Shown here: positions 1-6,471 of the stretch, in pieces
Layout of the letters: every line of letters begins with the position of its first letter
Numbering within the stretch: the stretch's first letter is position 1
Source: Methylococcaceae bacterium UBA1147
Lineage (GTDB): Bacteria; Pseudomonadota; Gammaproteobacteria; Methylococcales; UBA1147
Assembly (NCBI GenBank): GCA_002311315.1
Contig: DBZZ01000019.1
Coordinates: 898-16,751, forward strand
DNA: 15,854 bases
Direction: 5' to 3'
The notes under the pieces: model-generated
Seen by the model: only the letters and a program-made list of their open reading frames with translations
What the model was told of the DNA's origin: nothing
Databases searched by the model: none
Position numbers and translations under genes: made by a program

Positions 1-2
1 AG

Positions 3-863
3 TTTGACCAGGAATACGATTTGCATTACCACGCCATGGACAAGGAGATGCACAACATCATCCAGGCCTACAACGATCCGAGGCTAGTGGCGCGTCAGAT
101 GAACCGGCTTTACGACATCACCGACGCGACCGAGGATTACTATACGCTCAACGGTCGGTCGTTTCCTTATACGATCCGCGAATCGCTGATCACGGTAAAA
201 CCCGACCAGAAGATCAAGATTCATATGCTGAATAGCTCCGGCGAAATGCTCGCCGTGCACACCCACGGACACAAGGCGACCATTACCCATTACGATGGGG
301 TTGAACACAATCGATTGGCCCAGATTACCCGGGATGTCTACGATCTGGCTCCGACCCAGCGGATTGACCTGACCCTCAGTACCAAGGATGACGGCTTGCA
401 CAGTTATGGGCAGGGGATCTGGCTTTTCCATGATCACCGGGAAAAAGGGATTACCACGGATGGGATGAATCCAGGCGGTAACGTAAGTGCCATCGTTTAC
501 GAGAAGTTCCTCGACAAACTGGGGATGCCGCAGTCGCTGGGTGTTAACCTGACACCTTACTTCACCAAAGAGTACTATCAGGGGCGGATTCCGGTCTGGC
601 AAGACGCAGATGACCTGGCCACGCTGGGCGCGGTGGATACCGACCCCGGTATCGGAATCGATCCGGCGTCGGTGAAGCCAAAATCCAAGACGACTCCACC
701 CAATGCATTGCTCAGTGTGTTGACCGGCGGTACCTTCATCGATTTCTTGCTCGGCCTGTTATTGGGCGTCGGGGTTTACTTTCTCCGGGAAAACTGGGAA
801 CGGGTGGTGCAACTCGTCCGGCAAGGCGTCTCATCGGTCAAGGGTTTCAGAGGAGAGTCCTAA
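3..863 (+). CDS. Multicopper-oxidase-type membrane-anchored protein (5' end outside the window)
   Basis: The reading frame is open to the left edge, so the N-terminus is missing. What remains looks like the terminal cupredoxin domain of a multicopper oxidase. A HTHGH motif (258-272) aligns with the HLHGH copper motif. A later W-L-F-H-D-H-R-E-K-G stretch (HDH at 429-437, followed by GM at about 462) aligns with the usual HCH-x3-H-x4-M motif. The type-1 copper Cys is replaced by Asp and the following ligand His is absent, while both HxH pairs that would serve a trinuclear site are kept. A C-terminal hydrophobic helix (about 729-785) followed by a basic segment suggests a periplasmic domain with a membrane anchor. 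The next gene starts 2 nt after the stop, so the two are co-transcribed and probably partners. The substrate is unknown; a role in copper handling or periplasmic electron transfer is inference. Confidence 0.7.
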   Translation, partial: FDQEYDLHYHAMDKEMHNIIQAYNDPRLVARQMNRLYDITDATEDYYTLNGRSFPYTIRESLITVKPDQKIKIHMLNSSGEMLAVHTHGHKATITHYDGVEHNRLAQITRDVYDLAPTQRIDLTLSTKDDGLHSYGQGIWLFHDHREKGITTDGMNPGGNVSAIVYEKFLDKLGMPQSLGVNLTPYFTKEYYQGRIPVWQDADDLATLGAVDTDPGIGIDPASVKPKSKTTPPNALLSVLTGGTFIDFLLGLLLGVGVYFLRENWERVVQLVRQGVSSVKGFRGES

Positions 864-865
864 TC

Positions 866-1885
866 ATGTACAGATATATTGTTTGGTCTTTTCTTGTTTT
901 GGCGGTCTTGGCCCAGCCGGCATCGGCGGCGAAAAAAGACGATTTCGTGGATCATGACAAGAAGCTGATGGACCACGGTGGCGGACACATGATGAATTTC
1001 AGCGGCGCGATGGTGATGGGCCAGAACGTGGATACCTTGCCCATGAGCTGCAAGCGGATCACGGGTGAGGTGGATATCACGGTTCGTGCCGGGCGCAAGT
1101 ACGCCAAAAATTTTCCGGGGACGGTGTTTACGTTCGACAACCACGAATGGACGGTCAAGCCCTGCAGCAAGGTCACCTTTCATTTTTTCAATGATGACAA
1201 CATTCGACACCAGTTCATGATCCATGGCCTGCCGAAGTATATCTACAAGGGCGGAATGTTCCATCTAGAGGTCACCGGTCCGGGCAAGATTTCCGGAACC
1301 ATCATCGTTCCGGAAAACGATCAGACTTACCTGGCCCACTGTGACATATCACAGCACATGGAAAAGGGAATGAAGGCGCAGTTGGTTGTCGGTAATGGTG
1401 GGGTTTCGATGCCGAGTATCCCGGGAGTGACTCCCTACGCCATTCCCGATTCGTATGACCTGGGTGAGCCGGAACCGGGTGCCCTCGGGCCGGAGGTTCC
1501 CGACACCCTGTTTTCGGGTTTCATAAACAACACCCAGCTGGTACCCGCCGCCGCTTCTGCTCCCGCATCCGGCAGCGCCCCGGCGGCCTCGGCTTCCAGT
1601 TCGCTGTTCACCGGCATGCTGTTGATCGGCCTGGCTTTTGGTTTGCTGGCTAGCCCGGCGATGGTGCGAAGGGTTGGCGGACTCTCCGGCAACGAAACCT
1701 ATGTCTCGATTTCCGCGACTGCCGGAAGGTTGGTCAGGCAGATGCTGAATGCGGAGAACCGGGGGCGATTCTTCGCTGGAGCCGTGAGCTATCTGGCCCG
1801 TATCGTTGCTGGACTGGTGAATTACGCCGGACGGATCAAGCCGTTCGTGTCCGGGTTGATGACGAAATCAGGCGGCAAGCCCTGA
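866..1885 (+). CDS. Membrane-anchored cupredoxin with type-1 copper motif
   Basis: The product has 339 aa. A signal peptide (residues 1-21, ending PASAA) precedes a Met/His-rich stretch (HGGGHMMNFSGAMVMG, about residues 37-52) and one cupredoxin domain (about 60-176). The copper ligands can be read as His115 or His120, Cys159, His164 and Met169 in HCDISQHMEKGM. That is the multicopper-oxidase type-1 motif except that the second His of HCH is Asp, so a trinuclear centre is not expected. An Ala/Ser/Pro linker (228-246) leads to one transmembrane helix (about 248-266) and a 70-residue basic C-terminal tail. The start is supported by GAGGAG at 851-856. It lies 2 nt after the multicopper-oxidase-type gene, and its intact type-1 site complements the broken one upstream. 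A periplasmic copper protein or electron carrier is likely; the partner enzyme is unknown. Confidence 0.78.
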   Translation: MYRYIVWSFLVLAVLAQPASAAKKDDFVDHDKKLMDHGGGHMMNFSGAMVMGQNVDTLPMSCKRITGEVDITVRAGRKYAKNFPGTVFTFDNHEWTVKPCSKVTFHFFNDDNIRHQFMIHGLPKYIYKGGMFHLEVTGPGKISGTIIVPENDQTYLAHCDISQHMEKGMKAQLVVGNGGVSMPSIPGVTPYAIPDSYDLGEPEPGALGPEVPDTLFSGFINNTQLVPAAASAPASGSAPAASASSSLFTGMLLIGLAFGLLASPAMVRRVGGLSGNETYVSISATAGRLVRQMLNAENRGRFFAGAVSYLARIVAGLVNYAGRIKPFVSGLMTKSGGKP

Positions 1886-1908
1886 TTAGTTAAAGGCTTT
1901 CAGGTTGG

Positions 1909-1936
1909 TCGGAGGAATTTCGAATCTTCCGTCCGA
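1909..1936 (+). promoter_or_regulatory. Stem-loop between the cupredoxin gene and the YqaA-like gene
   Basis: TCGGAGGAA (1909-1917) can pair with TTCCGTCCGA (1927-1936) with one bulged G and a 9-nt loop. No T-tract follows, so it is not a typical intrinsic terminator. It might be a processing site or modulate translation of the next gene, because the left arm contains GGAGG. Confidence 0.3.
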
Positions 1937-1967
1937 ATGAAGCTTCCGCGCTCGCGAGACATACTCG

Positions 1968-2417
1968 GTGTTTTCCTCGTTGTCTGAAATCGGGACTGAC
2001 GTCGCTCCGGCCCTGTGGGGCTTGTTTGTCAGCGCCTTCATTTCGTCGACCATCGCCCCGGGTGGTTCCGAGGCCGTTCTTGGTTGGCTGGTTTCCCAGG
2101 GAAGCATTTCGCCGGGATTGTTGGTGGTTACGGCCACCGTCGGCAATACTCTTGGCGCCTTGACCACCTGGATGCTCGGACTGTTGGGTGCGAAAGGTGT
2201 CGGGTCGCGGTGGCTTGCGGCACGGAGTAACGAAACCGCGATAACACGGGTCAGAAACTGGGGTGTGCCCGCCCTGTTTTTTTCATGGTTGCCGGTCATT
2301 GGTGACGCCCTTTGTTTTGCGGCAGGATGGCTGCGCTTGCCCTTTCTTCTGTCGCTTGGCGCGATTGTCGCCGGAAAATTTTTGCGCTACGTGGTCATTG
2401 CCGCTGCCGTTTCGTGA
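1968..2417 (+). CDS. yqaA: YqaA-family (VTT/SNARE-associated domain) inner membrane protein
   Basis: The protein has about 149 aa, close to the 142 aa of E. coli YqaA. Family landmarks are visible: APGGSEAVL near the N-terminus, TATVGNTLGALTTWMLG, FFSWLPVIGDALCFAAGWLR, and a terminal GKFLRYVVIAAA. They correspond one by one to the E. coli protein as remembered (LLPGNSEVVL, TATMGNSLGGLTN, SWMPVVGDLLCLLAGW, GKALRYVAVAAA). Three to four transmembrane segments are expected. YqaA belongs to the DedA/VTT superfamily, whose members are linked to lipid translocation or membrane homeostasis; the exact role is unsettled. The start is a GTG at 1968, and an in-frame TTG at 1980 is equally plausible. No good Shine-Dalgarno stands next to either. 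It follows the cupredoxin gene by 82 nt on the same strand. Confidence 0.8.
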   Translation: MFSSLSEIGTDVAPALWGLFVSAFISSTIAPGGSEAVLGWLVSQGSISPGLLVVTATVGNTLGALTTWMLGLLGAKGVGSRWLAARSNETAITRVRNWGVPALFFSWLPVIGDALCFAAGWLRLPFLLSLGAIVAGKFLRYVVIAAAVS

Positions 2418-2519
2418 ACACCATCAACGATCATTCGAACGGGTCCATCTGCCCAGTGGCTAGTGGGCGACAGGCAATCTGCCGGAACTCATGACATTGA
2501 CCGAATTCTAAATCGACCC

Positions 2520-3362
2520 ATGGTTGCGAATGTCTCCAGCCTGACCAGAACCTGCGAACGTATTCCACGGGAGTACGTTGCCGCTGTATTGACCTTTGTT
2601 TTTGTGCCGATCTGTTTTTACCTCGACGGCGGGTCGGACATGGTTTTTCAGAATACTCTCGGGACGGGTGCATGGCTGTGCCTTTTCGTTCTGCTGGCCG
2701 GTGAGGACGAACAGGTCCGAGCCCAGGTTTGTGTCGCGATCGCGTTTGCAACCGTGGGCGAGTATTTCGCATCGGTGTACATGGGGGGCTACGTTTATCG
2801 CCTCAACACGGTACCTGCATTCGTACCGCCAGGCCATGGGCTGGTTTACCTGACGGCGGTGGTCTTGGCGCGTTCAGAGACGTTTGTTCTGAACCAGAGG
2901 TCAATCAGCGCCGGGGTTCTTCTGGTCGGATCGGTCTGGGCTGTCTGGGGGCTGGCCTTTGCTCAGCGTCAAGACGTCGTTGGATTTCTGCTGTTTCTGG
3001 CCTTTGTCCTTTGTCTTTTCAAGGGACCCTCGCCGAGGTTGTACCTGGCCGCGTTCTTCATCACCAGCTGGCTGGAATTGGTCGGGACTTACCTGGGAAC
3101 CTGGAATTGGGTGGTGATTGATCCGGCGTCCGGCCTGGCACAGGGCAACCCGCCGAGCGGGGTTGCGGCCTGGTACTGTCTGGTCGATGCGGTAGCAATC
3201 GGCGGGGCTCCGAAAGCCGTCGGTCTGATGACCTTCCTGTCAGAGGGCTTGTGGAAAAAACTCAACACCGCGCCGTACGGGAAGGTGAGATTGCAGAGGT
3301 CCCTGACGGTGTCAATGAAACGTCCAGGATTCGCCGTTTTGGTTCAGGCCCTCTGCCTGTAG
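2520..3362 (+). CDS. Multi-pass integral membrane protein, unknown function
   Basis: From the ATG at 2520 the product has 280 aa; a GTG at 2463 would add 19 polar residues and is less convincing. About seven hydrophobic segments are visible, covering most of the protein. Conserved-looking motifs lie between helices: GEYFASVYMGGYVYRLNTVP, then PPGHGLVYL, and later WLELVGTYLGTWNW followed by NPPSGVAAWYCLVD. The Gly/Pro/aromatic loops suggest a real, constrained family rather than a spurious frame, but I do not recognise it by name. It has no obvious copper-ligand cluster. The gene is downstream of the YqaA-like gene (102-nt gap) and converges with the minus-strand gene ending at 3411. A membrane role linked to the upstream copper genes is possible but rests only on position. 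Confidence 0.65.
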   Translation: MVANVSSLTRTCERIPREYVAAVLTFVFVPICFYLDGGSDMVFQNTLGTGAWLCLFVLLAGEDEQVRAQVCVAIAFATVGEYFASVYMGGYVYRLNTVPAFVPPGHGLVYLTAVVLARSETFVLNQRSISAGVLLVGSVWAVWGLAFAQRQDVVGFLLFLAFVLCLFKGPSPRLYLAAFFITSWLELVGTYLGTWNWVVIDPASGLAQGNPPSGVAAWYCLVDAVAIGGAPKAVGLMTFLSEGLWKKLNTAPYGKVRLQRSLTVSMKRPGFAVLVQALCL

Positions 3363-3369
3363 TTTTTCA

Positions 3370-3388
3370 GGCCGGGGTGTGTCCGGCC
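3370..3388. terminator. GC-rich hairpin between convergent genes
   Basis: GGCCGG (3370-3375) and CCGGCC (3383-3388) form a perfect 6-bp stem with a 7-nt loop, 8 nt after the stop of the membrane-protein gene and 22 nt before the stop of the convergent gene. There is no T-tract on either side, so it is a weak candidate for a bidirectional terminator. Confidence 0.4.
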
Positions 3389-3410
3389 CGACCTCTGTAT
3401 TGTCTCCACT

Positions 3411-3950
3411 CTACTTGTCGTCTTCGGTGCCGCTACGGGCACCCGGCCAGAAGAAATAAAGGGAAAGCAAGACCATGAACGCGGCAGCGCTCATTGCCAT
3501 CAGGGTACCAACATTTGCTTCGGTACTGGGATCAATGCCCGAAGATTCGCGGAACCCGAACTGGGTGATTTCCCAATTCGAAAATTCTGTTTGATCTTCA
3601 CCGTCCCACTGGATGTTGCAGTAAAACGGCTCGCCTGACGGGCTGGAGTCTGTAGGAATCTTGCCCTTGATCACGTATCGGTAATTGCCCAACGCCCAGG
3701 CGATGTAATTGTCTTCGTTTAGCCGGCCCAAGTTGTCTTCTTGGTAATTCTCGTGCAGGTGCTGGCTGCATTGGTAGGCAGCCCAGCGGCTGTTTTCGTT
3801 GGCTACGGGCCTCATCGCTTCGGCCGGGTCATCGGTCTGAACGTACAGCCAGTCAGATTCCAGGACCTCCATGAGCAAGGGCGTGACTCCTTTTATAAGG
3901 AATACGTATGCCGCGAGAAAAAAAACGAGAAAAATGAATAGTTTTTTCAT
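3411..3950 (-). CDS. Hypothetical protein with a transmembrane helix at each end
   Basis: The product has 179 aa. The N-terminus is a signal-anchor-like helix (residues about 3-26). A polar, acidic middle (about 30-147) contains two Cys residues in AYQCSQHLHEN and FYCNIQWDGED, which could form a disulfide in the periplasm. A C-terminal helix (about 148-168, ending LYFFWPG) is followed by a charged tail, TEDDK. No family is recognised. The weak Shine-Dalgarno context upstream of the ATG at 3950 gives little start support, but the ATG opens directly into the hydrophobic segment. It is divergent from the small anchored protein starting at 4159, and the two share an N-terminal helix, two Cys and a hydrophobic-W-x-G element, suggesting possible distant relatedness. 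Confidence 0.6.
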   Translation of the reverse strand: MKKLFIFLVFFLAAYVFLIKGVTPLLMEVLESDWLYVQTDDPAEAMRPVANENSRWAAYQCSQHLHENYQEDNLGRLNEDNYIAWALGNYRYVIKGKIPTDSSPSGEPFYCNIQWDGEDQTEFSNWEITQFGFRESSGIDPSTEANVGTLMAMSAAAFMVLLSLYFFWPGARSGTEDDK

Positions 3951-4053
3951 GGCCGTTTTCTAAAAATTAAGAATTGTTTTGAAGTGCAGGGCTTGGTCAG
4001 TTGTTTAACGAGTGACAGCTTGGCTTGGCTGCCGCGCTACTGGGGGACGGTGA

Positions 4054-4082
4054 TTCTGGTTTCCTGCCGAAAATGTTATATT
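4054..4082 (+). promoter_or_regulatory. Candidate extended -10 promoter for the gene at 4159
   Basis: TGTTATATT (4074-4082) is an extended -10 element (TGn plus TATATT). The -35 position (4054-4059, TTCTGG) is poor, as is usual with extended -10 promoters. Transcription would start near 4089, giving a leader of about 70 nt that contains GGTCGTTCA and TGAATGAGCGACC arms able to form a bulged hairpin. Confidence 0.35.
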
Positions 4083-4158
4083 TACCGGGAGCCGACAGGT
4101 CGTTCACACGATGAATGAGCGACCTCATCCGAGATCTTAAAAAAAAGGGGATTGTACC

Positions 4159-4515
4159 ATGAACAAATGGGTGTTGATGATGGTCTGCTTTGTATTTTTC
4201 ATCTTGGTGGGGGTGGCGACGATTATTATTTCGGACCCGACAGCCGAGGAACAAGCTTCTGACGCCACATTGCTGATGGGTATTCGATTAACTTCGCACG
4301 GGACATTGATGTGCCGGAAAGCGATCGAGAACGAGACCGGTGAGAAAATCTACGAGCCATCCGCCACTGTGGATGGGGACCGGGCGACCTGGGTAACACT
4401 GGAATGGACCGGGCGAGCCACCCGAGGCAAGTTCGAAAAAATCAGCTGCACCTACGCTTTAAAAGGGGGTGTAACCTCGCTCAAAATCAACGGAAACGTC
4501 GTGTTATCCAAATGA
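4159..4515 (+). CDS. Small anchored periplasmic protein, unknown function
   Basis: The product has 118 aa. Residues about 4-24 form one hydrophobic helix (a signal anchor, no lipobox Cys). The rest is a small polar domain with two Cys residues (in LMCRKAIEN and ISCTYAL) that could make a disulfide, plus the element WVTLEWTGRA. AGGGG at about 4146-4150, 8 nt before the ATG, supports this start. No family is recognised. It is the last gene before the pmoC promoter and no clear terminator separates them, so some read-through into pmoC is possible. It is divergent from the gene at 3411-3950 and may be a distant relative of it. Confidence 0.6.
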   Translation: MNKWVLMMVCFVFFILVGVATIIISDPTAEEQASDATLLMGIRLTSHGTLMCRKAIENETGEKIYEPSATVDGDRATWVTLEWTGRATRGKFEKISCTYALKGGVTSLKINGNVVLSK

Positions 4516-4548
4516 TCGTAACCCACACTTGAGAGACCCTAAAAACCC

Positions 4549-4576
4549 TTGACACCCCTAGGTGAGGTGCTACACT
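4549..4576 (+). promoter_or_regulatory. pmoC promoter (sigma70-type, extended -10)
   Basis: TTGACA (4549-4554) matches the -35 consensus exactly. After a 16-bp spacer comes TACACT (4571-4576), preceded by TG at 4568-4569, giving an extended -10. Transcription should start near 4583, with a 5' leader of about 115 nt. sigma70-type promoters upstream of pmoC are known in type I methanotrophs. Confidence 0.8.
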
Positions 4577-4585
4577 CTTAGCACC
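4566..4585. promoter_or_regulatory. Inverted repeat over the -10 box and start site of pmoC (candidate operator)
   Basis: GGTGCTA (4566-4572) and TAGCACC (4579-4585) are perfect inverted 7-mers with a 6-bp spacer. The left arm covers the extended -10 and the right arm the predicted start site, which is where a repressor would block initiation. It could equally be a start-site hairpin. The regulator is unknown. Confidence 0.5.
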
Positions 4586-4601
4586 CTCAGGATGAGTAGG
4601 C

Positions 4602-4664
4602 GTTTTGCGTGGGCTGTATTCGCGCAAAACAAACAGGGAGAAGAGCCCCCAGCAGCATCGGGGG
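4602..4664 (+). promoter_or_regulatory. Two-hairpin leader of pmoC
   Basis: GTTTTGCG (4602-4609) pairs perfectly with CGCAAAAC (4623-4630) around a 13-nt loop. CCCCC (4646-4650) pairs with GGGGG (4660-4664) around a 9-nt loop. Both lie between the predicted start site and the pmoC Shine-Dalgarno. They may protect the 5' end of a very abundant mRNA or take part in regulation. No known riboswitch class is recognised. Confidence 0.5.
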
Positions 4665-4698
4665 AAGCATAAGTCTAATATAATGATTGGAGGTTAAT

Positions 4699-5460
4699 AT
4701 GGCTGCAACATCAGCAAGCGTATCAGCTGCAGGCGAAGCCCCGTTACTGAACCAACGTAATCTTTGGTGCTTCGGTATTGCATACTACTGCGTTTATTAT
4801 TTGATCGTCCGTTGGTATGAAGGTGTATACGGCTGGTCTGCTGGTCTCGACGCATTCGCGCCTGAGTTCAACACCTACTGGATGCCGATTCTGAAGATTG
4901 AAGTTCCTTTGGAATTTGCAACAGCCAGTTTTATCGCTTCGTACCTTTGGAAGACCCGTACCCGTGATTTCTCCACTGTGAGCAATCGCGAAATCCTGCG
5001 TCGTCACTTCCACCATTTCGTATGGTTGGTTGCATACGCTAACGCAGTTTATTGGGGTGCTAGCTACTTCACCGAACAGGATGGCACGTGGCATCAGACC
5101 ATCGTTCGTGATACTGACTTCACACCAAGTCACATCATTGAGTTTTACATGACGTACCCGATCTACATTTGTACCGGCATCGGCTGCTTCATGTATTCTT
5201 ATACGAGACTGCCTTACTTTGCGAAAGGCGTTTCGCTTCCTTACCTTCTGGTCGTTGTTGGTCCGTTCATGATCTTCCCGAATGTTGGGTTGAATGAATG
5301 GGGTCACACCTTCTGGTGGATGGAAGAACTCTTCGTAGCACCGCTCCATTACGGTTTCGTTTTCTTCGGTTGGTTCTCTCTGGGTATTCTGGGTCTGTTC
5401 GCACAGATCTTTGATGACCTGACTGGGCTCATCGGCAAAGACGTCTGTCCTGACGTTTAA
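4699..5460 (+). CDS. pmoC: Particulate methane monooxygenase subunit C
   Basis: The product has 253 aa, a usual PmoC length, with about six transmembrane helices. It is the membrane subunit of the copper enzyme that oxidises methane to methanol. The Cu(C) ligands are present: Asp128 and His132 in DGTWH, and His145 in FTPSHIIEF, with the same spacing as Asp156/His160/His173 of Methylococcus capsulatus. The Cu(D) residues are also present: Asn199 and His203 in GLNEWGH, and His217 in APLHYGF (Asn227/His231/His245 there). The start at 4699 is set by GGAGG at 4689-4693, 5 nt upstream. Codons ending in T or C in preferred families (GTT, GCT, CGT, GGT) suggest very high expression. It is first in the pmoCAB operon. 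Confidence 0.97.
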   Translation: MAATSASVSAAGEAPLLNQRNLWCFGIAYYCVYYLIVRWYEGVYGWSAGLDAFAPEFNTYWMPILKIEVPLEFATASFIASYLWKTRTRDFSTVSNREILRRHFHHFVWLVAYANAVYWGASYFTEQDGTWHQTIVRDTDFTPSHIIEFYMTYPIYICTGIGCFMYSYTRLPYFAKGVSLPYLLVVVGPFMIFPNVGLNEWGHTFWWMEELFVAPLHYGFVFFGWFSLGILGLFAQIFDDLTGLIGKDVCPDV

Positions 5461-5469
5461 TTAGTCGGG

Positions 5470-5550
5470 CAGGATAACCTGTGTGTCTGGGTATTCAGGT
5501 TCCTTAGGATAACGGGGCTTCGTGCTCCAGAACCCTTTGTGAATACCCGG
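5470..5550 (+). promoter_or_regulatory. Long stem-loop structure in the pmoC-pmoA intergenic region
   Basis: CTGGGTATTC (5487-5496) pairs with GAATACCCGG (5541-5550) as a 10-bp stem with one G-T pair. Nested inside are GGTTC/GAACC (5498-5502/5530-5534) and GGGGC-TTCGT-GCTCC (5514-5528). A separate short hairpin CAGG-ATAA-CCTG lies at 5470-5481. No T-tract follows. This suits a processing or stabiliser element that sets the relative amounts of pmoC and pmoAB mRNA. Confidence 0.55.
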
Positions 5551-5597
5551 ATTCAGGTCGTCAACCAAGAAAATAATATAATTTTAGGAGGTAAGTT

Positions 5598-6341
5598 ATG
5601 AGCTCAACTCAGTCAGCCGTTCGGTCGCACGCCGAAGCGGTACAGGTCTCTCGGACCATCGACTATCTTGGATTGTTCATTCTGTTTTTCGTTATCCTTG
5701 GCGGTTTTCACGTTCACGCCATGCTGACAATGGGAGACTGGGATTTCTGGTCCGATTGGAAAGATCGTCGTCTTTGGGTAACGGTTACCCCGATCATGCT
5801 GGTTACATTCCCAGCCGCTGTTCAGGCAATCGTTTGGGAACACTTCAGAATCGGTTTTGGCGCCACCCTGTGCTGTATTGCACTCGTTCTGGGTGAATGG
5901 ATTAACCGTTACTTCAACTTCTGGGGATGGACCTACTTCCCGATCAACATCGTATTCCCGGCTATCTTGACTCCGGGCGCGATCTTGCTCGACGGTGTTC
6001 TAATCCTGACCAACAGCTACCTGGCTACCGCGGTTTTCGGTGCAACTGCTTTCGCACTGGTCTTCTATCCGTGTAACTGGGTGATCATCGCTGGTCTGCA
6101 CATGCCTGTTGAATACCACGGTATTCTGATGAGCATCGCTGACATTTCTGGTTACCATTATGTTAGAACAGGTACACCGGAATACATTCGTATGATCGAG
6201 AAAGGTACTCTGAGAACGTTTGGTAAGGATGTTGCTCCTGTATCGGCTTTCTTCTCAGCGTTTGTTTGTATCCTGATCTACTTCATTTGGCACTTCATCG
6301 GCCGCTGGTACGGCACCACGAAATTCTTGCAACAGACCTAG
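5598..6341 (+). CDS. pmoA: Particulate methane monooxygenase subunit A
   Basis: The product has 247 aa, exactly the typical PmoA length, with about seven transmembrane helices. The diagnostic segments GDWDFWSDWKDRRLWVTVTP, NRYFNFWGWTYFPIN and VRTGTPEYIRMIEKGTLRTF identify it as PmoA rather than AmoA. The N-terminal region (SAVRSHAEAVQVSRTIDY) is of Methylococcus type. Unusual positions for the family are YPCNWVIIAGLHMPVEYHG, where most type I sequences read PGNWPIIAPLHVPVEYNG, so the lineage is somewhat divergent. AGGAGG at 5586-5591, 6 nt before the ATG, fixes the start. It lies 137 nt after pmoC, with a structured spacer, and 130 nt before pmoB. Confidence 0.97.
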   Translation: MSSTQSAVRSHAEAVQVSRTIDYLGLFILFFVILGGFHVHAMLTMGDWDFWSDWKDRRLWVTVTPIMLVTFPAAVQAIVWEHFRIGFGATLCCIALVLGEWINRYFNFWGWTYFPINIVFPAILTPGAILLDGVLILTNSYLATAVFGATAFALVFYPCNWVIIAGLHMPVEYHGILMSIADISGYHYVRTGTPEYIRMIEKGTLRTFGKDVAPVSAFFSAFVCILIYFIWHFIGRWYGTTKFLQQT

Positions 6342-6471
6342 TCGTCTGATTGCTGGAATCGACTGAACGTAAAAGTGTATGGGTTCTGCGTAATACCTCA
6401 TGGGGTTTCGGCCCTGGCCGGATTTACACAGGCTCAAAATGAAAACAATTTCTCTTTCAAGAGGAGGATGT

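Noticed and set aside
84..602. Minus-strand frame of 172 codons opposite the multicopper-oxidase-type gene
   Set aside because: It is antisense to a frame with clear copper-site motifs and shows no protein-like pattern of its own.
4744..5349. Minus-strand frame of 201 codons opposite pmoC
   Set aside because: It is entirely antisense to pmoC; its openness follows from the codon bias of pmoC.
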